Made by a program: the position numbers and the translations under genes
Shown: positions 5,989 through 12,306 of the stretch, one piece after another
How the letters are laid out: every line of letters starts with the position of its first letter
Position numbering within the stretch: the first letter of the stretch is position 1
Notes under the pieces: model-generated
What the model saw: the letters and a program-made list of their open reading frames with translations, nothing else
What the model was told of the DNA's origin: nothing
Databases searched by the model: none
Assembly (NCBI GenBank): GCA_043764135.1
Contig: JAYUKV010000078.1
Location: 1 to 12,306 of the forward strand
Direction: 5' to 3'
Source: JAYUKV01 sp043764135
GTDB lineage: Bacteria; Patescibacteriota; JACMRA01
DNA length: 12,306 nucleotides

Positions 5989-8385
5989 CTAAACAGCTTT
6001 TTCTTTTTTCTTTTTTGGTGTTTTAGCAACTTCTATAGGTGCTTCAACTATATCTACAATGTTTAACTTGTTAAGCTTTGCGATCATTGCTTTTGCATTA
6101 GGGTTAGCAAGTACAAATTCTGAAAGGGGATCTAACAATATGTCTTGGACAGTTTTCTTAAGATCTCTTGCACCATAGTCTAAGTCCTTGGATGTCAGCA
6201 CTGCAATATGTTTTATTAGTGGCGCAGGGACAGTTAGAGATTTATTTTGTTTCTTGAGGTTATCGTTTAACAATTTTAACTCGTGCTTGATTATCTCTTC
6301 GATTACATCTTCTGTGATTGGGTTAAAGACTATCTTATCACTAATTCTACCTAAGATTTCAGGTTTTATTGTTTTGGATAATTGTTCTAGGATATCGGCT
6401 TTTGTAGTCTTAAATTCTATCAATGAATCTCTGTTTGAGAATCCAATTCCTTTAGACTTTGCATTGTATTGTGAAATTCCAATATTTGAGGTTAGGACTA
6501 TTATAGCGTCTTTACAAGATACCCTTTCTCCTTTTCCATCAGTGATGTATCCATCTTCTAACATTTGAAGTAAAAGATTTAATACTTGTGGGTGTCCTTT
6601 TTCTATTTCATCAAACAATACTACTGAATTAGGTCTCTTCTTCAAGAATTCAGTTAATTGTGGAGCGTCATCGTAACCTACATATCCAGCTGTCGTTCCT
6701 ACCAATCTAGAGATTGAATGTTTTTCTGATAGTTCAGACATATCTACTTTAAGCATAGATTTGTCGCCATCTGCAAACATTTGATTAGCTAAAGATTTTA
6801 CAAGTTGAGTCTTACCAACACCAGATGGTCCTAAGAATATAAATGAGGCTATTGGTCCAGTGTGGTATGTAACACCTGAGTATGATCTCTTAAGGGCTTT
6901 TGTTAATCTATGTACAGCATCTTTTTGTCCGTAAACTTCTTTGTTTAATTTTGACTCAAGGCCTAATAGTTTTGTAAAGATAGATTCATTAAGTTTTTCA
7001 ACTGGCACACCTGTCATTTTAGCAATTACTAAGTTCACATCTTCTAAAGTAACTGTTTTAGTTCCTTTGGCCTGTTTAAATTTTCTAAGAGCGCAAACTT
7101 CGTCTAATACATCCAAAGCTTTGTCAGGGAAATATCTTGTAGGTAAGTATTTTGAAGTAAGATCAACAATCTTATTAGTTATTTCTGGACCTACTTTAAC
7201 CTTGTGAAATACTTCATAATTATGCTTAAGCTCTAATAAAATATTTTTTGTCTCGATAGTTGAAGGTTCTTCAAGATTGATAACTTGGAATCTTCTTTCA
7301 AAGGCCTTATCTTTTTTAATAATCGTTCTGTATTCATCAGTTGTAGTAGCTCCGATAAGAGTTAATTCTCCTCTTGCAAGATGGGGCTTTAGGATGTTGG
7401 ACATGTCTAAGCCTTTGTCCATACCTGTACCTGCGCCAATTACAGTGTGTAATTCGTCGATGAATAAGATAATATTTTTTTTGTGGATTGTTTCTGCGAT
7501 TAGATTCTTAAGTTTTTGTTCAAACTCTCCTCTAAAGATTGACCCAGCTAATATTGATGAAATATCAATATTGTATATTATTTTATCTAAAAGCCATTCT
7601 GGAACATCTTTGTTAGCTATTTTTTGAGCTAATAGTTCAACTAATGCTGTTTTACCTACTCCAGGTTCTCCTGTAATGATAGGGTTGTTTTTAGTCTTAC
7701 GAGATAGGGTTAGGATCATTGATTCTAGCTCTTTTTCACGACCTGTTGTTACTAACTCGCCTTTTTTCTTAAATTTTTCATTAAGGTTTTGACCGAATGA
7801 ATCTAGGATTGATTGTTTGGTTGATGCTTTATTTGAAGATTTGGACGAGCCTGTGTTCGATCCCTCTATTTTTGGAGTTGGGGTAGAAGGGGTTGTGTTT
7901 TTATTCTTTTCTTTTCTGAAATTCTCTTCAAAATGTAAGATAAAGAATTCTGTCATTTCAGAAGCATACTCCTCATTTATATGAAGAATTTTTTTTGCAC
8001 TTGCAAAAGGAGTAACAAGAATACCAAAGAATAAATGTTCAATAGTAATTTTTGGGAAGCCATAATTCATAGCTACCATAATTGCGTTATCAAGCACGCT
8101 CTTTAGCTCTTCTGTAAATACAGGGTTATTAACAGTTCCCGCTGTTTCTGTTTTACTGATCTCCTTTGCGTTGATCTTAATGTTCTCTAAGAGCAACTTA
8201 AAACTGTTCTCCCCCGGTGATTTTATATTTATTTGTATTAAAGAACTATTGATGTCTTGGCTTAGAATCCCATACACAAGATGCTCCGAACCTATATAGG
8301 TATGTCCGAGGCTTTTAGAAAGGCTCTCTGCGATATTCATAGCATTTCTACTTAATCTGTCGAATTGACCATTAACGTTTGACAT
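5989..8385 (-). CDS. clpC: Clp protease ATP-binding subunit (ClpA/ClpC type, no M domain)
   Basis: This AAA+ unfoldase (798 aa) forms hexamers that feed unfolded proteins to ClpP. Two Clp-N repeats lie at about 8-75 and 85-150, followed by a Ser/Thr/Lys/Pro linker (about 153-200). AAA-1 has Walker A GEPGVGKT (239-246), Walker B IILFIDE (305-311) and arginines at 364-365. AAA-2 has Walker A GPSGVGKT (519-526), Walker B VVLFDE (588-593), and GAR at 738-740 as sensor 2. A ClpP-docking tripeptide, I647-G648-F649, is present. From DEVCALRKFK the chain passes straight to TLEDV and MTGVPVEKL (457-465), so the coiled-coil M domain of ClpC and ClpB is missing. It is therefore not a ClpB disaggregase; the name clpC is by overall similarity and clpA would be as fair. 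The C-terminal tail is Lys-rich. It is monocistronic. No clpP, CIRCE or CtsR site is visible. The start overlaps no other signal and has no Shine-Dalgarno. Confidence 0.92.
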   Translation of the reverse strand: MSNVNGQFDRLSRNAMNIAESLSKSLGHTYIGSEHLVYGILSQDINSSLIQINIKSPGENSFKLLLENIKINAKEISKTETAGTVNNPVFTEELKSVLDNAIMVAMNYGFPKITIEHLFFGILVTPFASAKKILHINEEYASEMTEFFILHFEENFRKEKNKNTTPSTPTPKIEGSNTGSSKSSNKASTKQSILDSFGQNLNEKFKKKGELVTTGREKELESMILTLSRKTKNNPIITGEPGVGKTALVELLAQKIANKDVPEWLLDKIIYNIDISSILAGSIFRGEFEQKLKNLIAETIHKKNIILFIDELHTVIGAGTGMDKGLDMSNILKPHLARGELTLIGATTTDEYRTIIKKDKAFERRFQVINLEEPSTIETKNILLELKHNYEVFHKVKVGPEITNKIVDLTSKYLPTRYFPDKALDVLDEVCALRKFKQAKGTKTVTLEDVNLVIAKMTGVPVEKLNESIFTKLLGLESKLNKEVYGQKDAVHRLTKALKRSYSGVTYHTGPIASFIFLGPSGVGKTQLVKSLANQMFADGDKSMLKVDMSELSEKHSISRLVGTTAGYVGYDDAPQLTEFLKKRPNSVVLFDEIEKGHPQVLNLLLQMLEDGYITDGKGERVSCKDAIIVLTSNIGISQYNAKSKGIGFSNRDSLIEFKTTKADILEQLSKTIKPEILGRISDKIVFNPITEDVIEEIIKHELKLLNDNLKKQNKSLTVPAPLIKHIAVLTSKDLDYGARDLKKTVQDILLDPLSEFVLANPNAKAMIAKLNKLNIVDIVEAPIEVAKTPKKKKEKAV

Positions 8386-8398
8386 AGTTTATGTACAT

Positions 8399-8427
8399 AT
8401 TATTTATGTTATTTGTTCTTTTGGCAA
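8399..8427 (-). promoter_or_regulatory. clpC promoter (near-leaderless)
   Basis: On the - strand TTGCCA (8422-8427) and AATAAT (8399-8404) are 17 bp apart. Transcription would start about 8392, some 7 nt before the ATG at 8385. The palindrome ATGTACAT (8391-8398) covers that position, exactly as in lemA. Confidence 0.55.
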
Positions 8428-8520
8428 ATTTACAAAACTTGAAGTTGTGAATAAATAAAAGTGTTATATGAAATAAATATAAATGAGTTTTTAAGATGTA
8501 ATAAATTTTTTTAAAAAACA

Positions 8521-8535
8521 TAAGTAATTTACTTA
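8521..8535. promoter_or_regulatory. 15-bp palindrome in divergent promoter region
   Basis: TAAGTAA (8521-8527), one central T, then TTACTTA (8529-8535) form a perfect dyad. It lies between the divergent clpC and DPBB-protein promoters, 36 bp upstream of the latter's -35. It could be a regulator site. AT-only dyads do arise by chance in such DNA, but this one contains a G-C pair in each arm. Confidence 0.35.
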
Positions 8536-8570
8536 AAAATTTAGATTTTACAATTGTTTGTGTTGAATGT

Positions 8571-8599
8571 TTGACATGTTGTAACTTTTAAGATAAACA
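8571..8599 (+). promoter_or_regulatory. candidate promoter of the DPBB-protein gene
   Basis: An exact TTGACA (8571-8576) is followed after 17 bp by a weak -10, TAAACA (8594-8599). Transcription would start near 8606, inside the palindrome 8601-8612. An alternative -10, TATTAA (8616-8621), would give a start near 8628 and would favour the ATG at 8634 over the GTG at 8625. Confidence 0.4.
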
Positions 8600-8600
8600 A

Positions 8601-8612
8601 AAGAGTACTCTT
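8601..8612. promoter_or_regulatory. palindrome AAGAGTACTCTT over the predicted start of transcription
   Basis: This is a perfect 12-bp palindrome with four G-C pairs, placed 2 bp after the candidate -10. Its position fits an operator that blocks initiation. If transcribed it could instead form a small 5' hairpin. No cognate regulator is visible in the window. Confidence 0.4.
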
Positions 8613-8624
8613 AACTATTAATTA

Positions 8625-9281
8625 GTGATTTCAATGGAATCAATTTACTGGCTGGTCTTAAGTCTAACTGGTTATGACATGCGCCCAAATCAAGCACCGC
8701 AAGATTTGGTAAAATTCGTATCTTCAAACCCTTATGTTCAAGAAGGTGTAGATACACTTATTCCTGTTAATGGAACAAAAGTAAAAGTTAACGGCAATCT
8801 TTCTTATTTACAACTTGTTCGTTCGAATATTGCTCTTGATTCTTTAAAAGCTCAATATCAACCAATTTTTGAAAATTGTGAAGCAACAGTTTACGGACTT
8901 TCTGAAAAAGAAGGTAATGGACTTGTTGAGTCTGACGGTTCAAAGTTTGAACCTTGGGTAAATAGACATATTGCTATCCCTGGTAATTATTACAGTAAAT
9001 ATAAGGGTATGAATTTACAGATTATTAACCCTAAGAGCAATGCTAATACTTTTGCTAAAGTTACTGATATTTCATTCCTTCCGACCTTTTGTGTTGATGT
9101 ACAACCCTTGGTTGCACAAGATTTGCAATTTAAAAATATTCAACCGACTGGAGTTGGGGATAGGGTTATGGTTCAAGTCCAGGTTGATCAACTTGAAGTA
9201 AATTCAGCTCAAACGCTAATTAACCTAAGTCAGGAATTAAAAAAACGTAAAGATGCGAAACTAATTATTCCTAAGCCTTAA
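8625..9281 (+). CDS. RlpA-like double-psi beta-barrel protein without signal peptide
   Basis: The product is 218 residues from the GTG at 8625. The ATG at 8634 (215 residues, MESIYWLV) is an equally good start. The frame is closed by TAA at 8619, so no longer N-terminus exists. Residues about 83-190 follow the RlpA double-psi beta-barrel order: ATVYG at 87-91 matches the 'ASWYG' entry strand, and SDGSKFEPW is at 103-111. H115 precedes AIPG as the RlpA His precedes LPFG. D148 in VTDIS sits where RlpA has VNDRG, and CVDVQPLVAQDL (156-167) matches the 'IDLSxAAAxxL' helix. The His-Asp pair essential in lytic RlpA is thus kept. The first 80 residues are unrecognised. The hydrophobic segment at 7-16 is too short for a normal signal peptide, which is odd for a cell-wall enzyme. 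No lipobox is present. Domain call moderate; function inferred. Confidence 0.65.
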   Translation: MISMESIYWLVLSLTGYDMRPNQAPQDLVKFVSSNPYVQEGVDTLIPVNGTKVKVNGNLSYLQLVRSNIALDSLKAQYQPIFENCEATVYGLSEKEGNGLVESDGSKFEPWVNRHIAIPGNYYSKYKGMNLQIINPKSNANTFAKVTDISFLPTFCVDVQPLVAQDLQFKNIQPTGVGDRVMVQVQVDQLEVNSAQTLINLSQELKKRKDAKLIIPKP

Positions 9282-9285
9282 ATAA

Positions 9286-9320
9286 AATTAAGCACTTAAA
9301 ATTTTTTTTAGTGCTTAATT
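9286..9320. terminator. shared terminator of the DPBB gene and dnaE
   Basis: AATTAAGCACT (9286-9296) pairs perfectly with AGTGCTTAATT (9310-9320). After one unpaired T, AAAA/TTTT extends the stem inward. It begins 4 nt after the DPBB-gene stop and lies 9 nt after the dnaE stop on the other strand, where TTTTATTT follows. It ends both converging genes. Confidence 0.85.
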
Positions 9321-9329
9321 CTTTATCTT

Positions 9330-12155
9330 CTACATTAACTCCTTTCCTCCCAAACCATCTAGCGCACCGGACCATATAAGTGCTTCTAATGATCTTTTGT
9401 TAAATCCTTGGAATTCTGACATTCTTCTTAAAAAGTCTTGTAAGTCTTGGAATTTACCTACTGTGTTACGGGTTTGAATTAGGTGTTTGATTACATCGGA
9501 GCCTAATTGCTTGATAGCGTTTAAACCGTATCTTATAGTTGTGTCATTTTCTATTGAGTAATCAAATTGTGAAATATTTACATCAGGTGGTTTAACCTCA
9601 ATTCCAAGTTCGCTGCATTCATTTATTGCTTCTGCTATCTTGTCCATGTTGCCAGACTCTGATGACATTAATGCCGTCATAAACTCAACTGTGTATTCAC
9701 CCTTCATATATGCGGTCCAATAAGCTACCATACCATAAGATGAAGCATGGGCTTTATTAAATCCATAGGCTGCGAAAGGTACAAACAAGTCCCAGATTTC
9801 TTCGGCTTTATCAGCTTCCATGCCTTTTGTAACACAACCTTCTACGAATCGAACGTGCTGAGAATCAAGTACTGATTGAATTTTTTTACCTACACCTTTA
9901 CGGAAGGTATCTGCTTCTGCCCAGTCATAACCAGCCAGATTAATGACAGAGTATAGAAGATCGTCTTGATAAACAAGAATTCCATAAGAATCTTTCATCC
10001 AAGATTCCATTTCTGGAGTTATGTATTTTACTAATTTTGGGTTTTTCTTACGTTTGATATAATCTGCGATATTAGCCATTGGTCCTGGACGGTAGAGTGC
10101 TACCATTGCCATCAAGTCTTGAACTCTGTTAGGTTCCATATCTACAATAAATCTAGTCATGGCAGGACCTGATAATTGGAATAGACCCATAGTACGACCT
10201 TTGGAGAGAAGTTCAAATGCTTTTTTATCAAATAGATCTATGTTTTGAAGATTGATTTTTGTATCGTGTCTTTTTTCTGCAAGCTCTATTGAGTTACCGA
10301 GAATTGCTAAGTTACGAATTCCTAGAATATCCATTTTTACATGACCTATTTTTTCACCAACTCCCATATTATATTGAGAGATAACAAACTTGTGATCAGA
10401 ATCCCATTGTAATGGAGCATAATCTGAAGCAGGTCCTGGAGTAATTACTACACCAGCAGCGTGAACAGATGCATGTCGATAATTACCTTCAATTATTTTG
10501 GCCAAGTCAACAATTTTTTTTACTTCTTCATCTGAATCATAAGCATTTTTTAGCTCTTCTGAAGTTGCAAATGCCCATTCAAAGGTTGTAGGTTTTCCTT
10601 GTGGGGCGATAGGGATTAGTTTGGATAATTTATCACATTTAGTATAAGAAATGCCCAATGCTCTTCCTACATCTCTAACAGCAGCTCTCGGTTTCATAGT
10701 TCCAAAAGTTATGATTTGAGTCACATTCTCTTTACCGTATTTATCAGTTAAGTATTGAATAACTTTTTCTCTTTTATCATCGGCAAAATCACCATCGATA
10801 TCAGGAGCCGAAGGTCTCATAGGGTTTAAGAAACGCTCAAACGGAATCTTGTACATAAGAGGATCGATTGTGTTAATGGCTGTAAGATATCCTACGATAC
10901 AACCTGCAGCAGAACCTCTAGTAGTTGTTACGATATCATTCAAACGACAGAATTTCATCAGATCTGCAAGTACAAGAAAGTACGATGGATATCCTTTTGA
11001 GATAATTACATCAAGTTCTAATTCTATTCTATCTATGTAGTCTTGTACTTTAACTTCTTGCCAGTATGATTGAGGGTATCCGATTAATGAAGTTGTGTCT
11101 GGTGTGCAAGTTCTTACAAACTCTTTAAGCTCAAGTTGATTATCATATGAGAATTTGGAATACCAATAATCTCTTATTTTTTCTGGTTCATTAAATGTAA
11201 ATCCGGCTGGTAGTACGAATCTAGTCAAAAATCCTATATATACATCATATACCAACCTACCTGAATAATCCTCACCCTCTGCAAGTTCAAAATTAGGGAA
11301 AAATGCTTCATTTGCATGTTTGTCATAGTCTGTTCTGATAAACAAGTCAATCTTATTTTCAATTTCAGTAGTGTCCCACACTGAATCATCCAAGTAATTA
11401 AACATTACCTTAAGCTCTTCTAATGAAGGTAGGTGATAATCTCTTTCTAGTTTTATATCCCAAACCTTAAGATTATCTCTGATTCCAAGATAGACTTTAA
11501 ATATCTCTTCATGGTCCTTATCCAAATATCTAGGAGATGGTGAAACAACAAAGTGACAAGAGTATTCCAATGCTAATTTTTGAAGTTTTATATTTAGATT
11601 TTTGATTATTTCTTTATCATCTTCATATAGCGGGTTAATCGCTTCTAGAACTAAGTCTTCTGGTTTAATAAGAGAAGTGTACTTTTCTAATATTGATTTA
11701 ACTTCTTTATCAGCGCCATCCCTTAAAGCTTGGTAAAGTTCGTGGTTATTGGAGCATAGTACAACGAAGAATGACTGGTCATAGTATTCTTTTATGTTAG
11801 CTGGTGATAAATGGTTGGGGTTTTCATTTTCAACCAATGCTATTGAGACTAGTTTACAAAGTTTCTTGTATCCGACATTGTTCTTGGCTATCAAAGCGAT
11901 TTTACTATAATCTGGCTTTGACGTTGGATTCTTAATTACCTTGGAATAGTTATTTATTCTTAGGGTGGTGCCTACTGTACCTTTTTTTTCTAGTTTTTTA
12001 CAAGACTCATAAAAGTCAACAAATCCAGCTCCAGTATCATCATCAGAAAGACAGATTGTTGTGTATCCTTTTGAAGTTGCGTTCTTAAGTAAATCCGGTA
12101 TTTTGGGTATTGCGCTTAGTAAAGAATAGTGAGTAAAAGATCGAAGTAGAATCAT
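9330..12155 (-). CDS. dnaE: DNA polymerase III alpha subunit, C-terminally short
   Basis: This is a C-family replicative DNA polymerase of 941 residues (E. coli alpha 1160). The PHP-type domain covers about 1-250. The palm has PDIDGDF at 451-457, with D452 and D454 matching the catalytic D401/D403. The third acid, D609, lies in KMDILGIRNL. TRGSAAG (412-418), FGTMKPRAAVRDVGR (484-498), YRPGPM (688-693) and AAYGFNKAHASSYG (795-808) are all typical. Thumb and fingers are complete. The chain stops at TAG right after the helix-hairpin-helix KRSLEALIWSGALDGLG (920-936). The internal beta-clamp motif, OB fold and tau-binding domain that follow in E. coli are missing. The stop is followed at once by a terminator, with no coding remnant. 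The PHP metal ligands are also lost: the usual HxHxHS is replaced by LxRxFT before HYSLL. It is either the sole, reduced DnaE or a second copy. Confidence 0.95.
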   Translation of the reverse strand: MILLRSFTHYSLLSAIPKIPDLLKNATSKGYTTICLSDDDTGAGFVDFYESCKKLEKKGTVGTTLRINNYSKVIKNPTSKPDYSKIALIAKNNVGYKKLCKLVSIALVENENPNHLSPANIKEYYDQSFFVVLCSNNHELYQALRDGADKEVKSILEKYTSLIKPEDLVLEAINPLYEDDKEIIKNLNIKLQKLALEYSCHFVVSPSPRYLDKDHEEIFKVYLGIRDNLKVWDIKLERDYHLPSLEELKVMFNYLDDSVWDTTEIENKIDLFIRTDYDKHANEAFFPNFELAEGEDYSGRLVYDVYIGFLTRFVLPAGFTFNEPEKIRDYWYSKFSYDNQLELKEFVRTCTPDTTSLIGYPQSYWQEVKVQDYIDRIELELDVIISKGYPSYFLVLADLMKFCRLNDIVTTTRGSAAGCIVGYLTAINTIDPLMYKIPFERFLNPMRPSAPDIDGDFADDKREKVIQYLTDKYGKENVTQIITFGTMKPRAAVRDVGRALGISYTKCDKLSKLIPIAPQGKPTTFEWAFATSEELKNAYDSDEEVKKIVDLAKIIEGNYRHASVHAAGVVITPGPASDYAPLQWDSDHKFVISQYNMGVGEKIGHVKMDILGIRNLAILGNSIELAEKRHDTKINLQNIDLFDKKAFELLSKGRTMGLFQLSGPAMTRFIVDMEPNRVQDLMAMVALYRPGPMANIADYIKRKKNPKLVKYITPEMESWMKDSYGILVYQDDLLYSVINLAGYDWAEADTFRKGVGKKIQSVLDSQHVRFVEGCVTKGMEADKAEEIWDLFVPFAAYGFNKAHASSYGMVAYWTAYMKGEYTVEFMTALMSSESGNMDKIAEAINECSELGIEVKPPDVNISQFDYSIENDTTIRYGLNAIKQLGSDVIKHLIQTRNTVGKFQDLQDFLRRMSEFQGFNKRSLEALIWSGALDGLGGKELM

Positions 12156-12161
12156 GTATTG

Positions 12162-12190
12162 AGAATAGAAGAATATTCAAAATTAATCAA
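12162..12190 (-). promoter_or_regulatory. dnaE promoter (leaderless geometry)
   Basis: On the - strand TTGATT (12185-12190), a 17 bp spacer and TATTCT (12162-12167) are followed by 6 nt and then the dnaE ATG at 12155. Transcription would begin at or next to the A of the ATG. No Shine-Dalgarno is present. Confidence 0.5.
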
Positions 12191-12257
12191 TATATATAGC
12201 CTATTCAACCTTTAACTCTACAAACTAATCTACAAATTTATCTATATATCGCTCCTA

Positions 12258-12294
12258 TTATTTATCTTTTACCATTGGGTAAAGAGATAAATAA
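12258..12294. terminator. stem-loop upstream of dnaE, probable terminator of an off-window gene
   Basis: TTATTTATCTTTTACC (12258-12273) pairs with GGTAAAGAGATAAATAA (12278-12294) with a single bulge. The loop is ATTG. No gene lies between it and dnaE, so it most likely ends a - strand gene that starts beyond the window edge, insulating dnaE from it. Confidence 0.6.
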
Positions 12295-12306
12295 CAGAAT
12301 CAATAT

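Noticed and set aside
8386..8460. CIRCE or CtsR control site at clpC
   Set aside because: No TTAGCACTC-N9-GAGTGCTAA dyad and no tandem GGTCAAA heptads are present upstream of the gene.
9281..9335. A frameshift that artificially truncated dnaE
   Set aside because: After the stop there are only 9 nt before a terminator stem and then the converging gene, so there is no leftover C-terminal coding sequence in any frame.
1..12306. Alternative genetic code with UGA read as Gly or Trp
   Set aside because: All long frames are uninterrupted under the standard bacterial code, Gly uses GGN normally, and the stops seen are TAA or TAG.
1..12306. CRISPR array, transposase, or integrase with attachment sites
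   Set aside because: No regularly spaced direct repeats, transposase-type frames or terminal inverted repeats with target duplications were seen. The tRNA-Val 3' end has no visible duplicate in the window.

Overview
This is a low-GC bacterial segment with eight protein genes, one tRNA gene and short intergenic spacers. All reading frames obey the ordinary bacterial code: stops are TAA or TAG, and no UGA needs to be read as sense. That argues against the UGA=Gly lineages (Absconditabacteria, Gracilibacteria). Several traits would suit a small-genome bacterium such as a Patescibacteria/CPR member: near-leaderless starts, single-gene transcription units, a shortened DnaE, and ribosomal genes detached from their usual neighbours. 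The lineage is an inference, not shown by any marker here.

Layout. 188-1186(+) is an unrecognised 332-residue protein. 1272-1844(+) is lemA, with a consensus promoter and its own terminator. 1909-2424(+) is a short VUT-family membrane protein. It converges on tRNA-Val(UAC), 2462-2536(-), across a shared hairpin. 2537-3087 has no convincing gene but holds an orphan consensus promoter, possible RNA stems, a pair of identical palindromic operators 32 bp apart, and a perfect 20-bp stem-loop. 3088-4286(-) is the operon rplK-rplA. 4505-5875(+) encodes a secreted protein with a glycoside-hydrolase-like domain and a C-terminal cellulose-binding CBM2. 5989-8385(-) is a ClpA/ClpC-type unfoldase. 8625-9281(+) encodes an RlpA-like double-psi beta-barrel protein without a signal peptide. 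9330-12155(-) is dnaE, ending just after the helix-hairpin-helix region.

Expression logic. Most first genes have a -10 hexamer only 6-14 nt before the start codon and no Shine-Dalgarno sequence. The one clear Shine-Dalgarno precedes rplA, the only operon-internal gene. Convergent pairs share one perfect hairpin. lemA and clpC carry the same 10-mer, including the palindrome ATGTACAT, exactly 3 nt before their ATG.

The genes are mostly housekeeping (ribosome stalk base, protein quality control, replication, tRNA). Two proteins may act on polysaccharide or cell wall. The most promising undescribed material is the non-coding block 2537-3087, the CBM2 protein, the truncated DnaE and the leaderless expression pattern.
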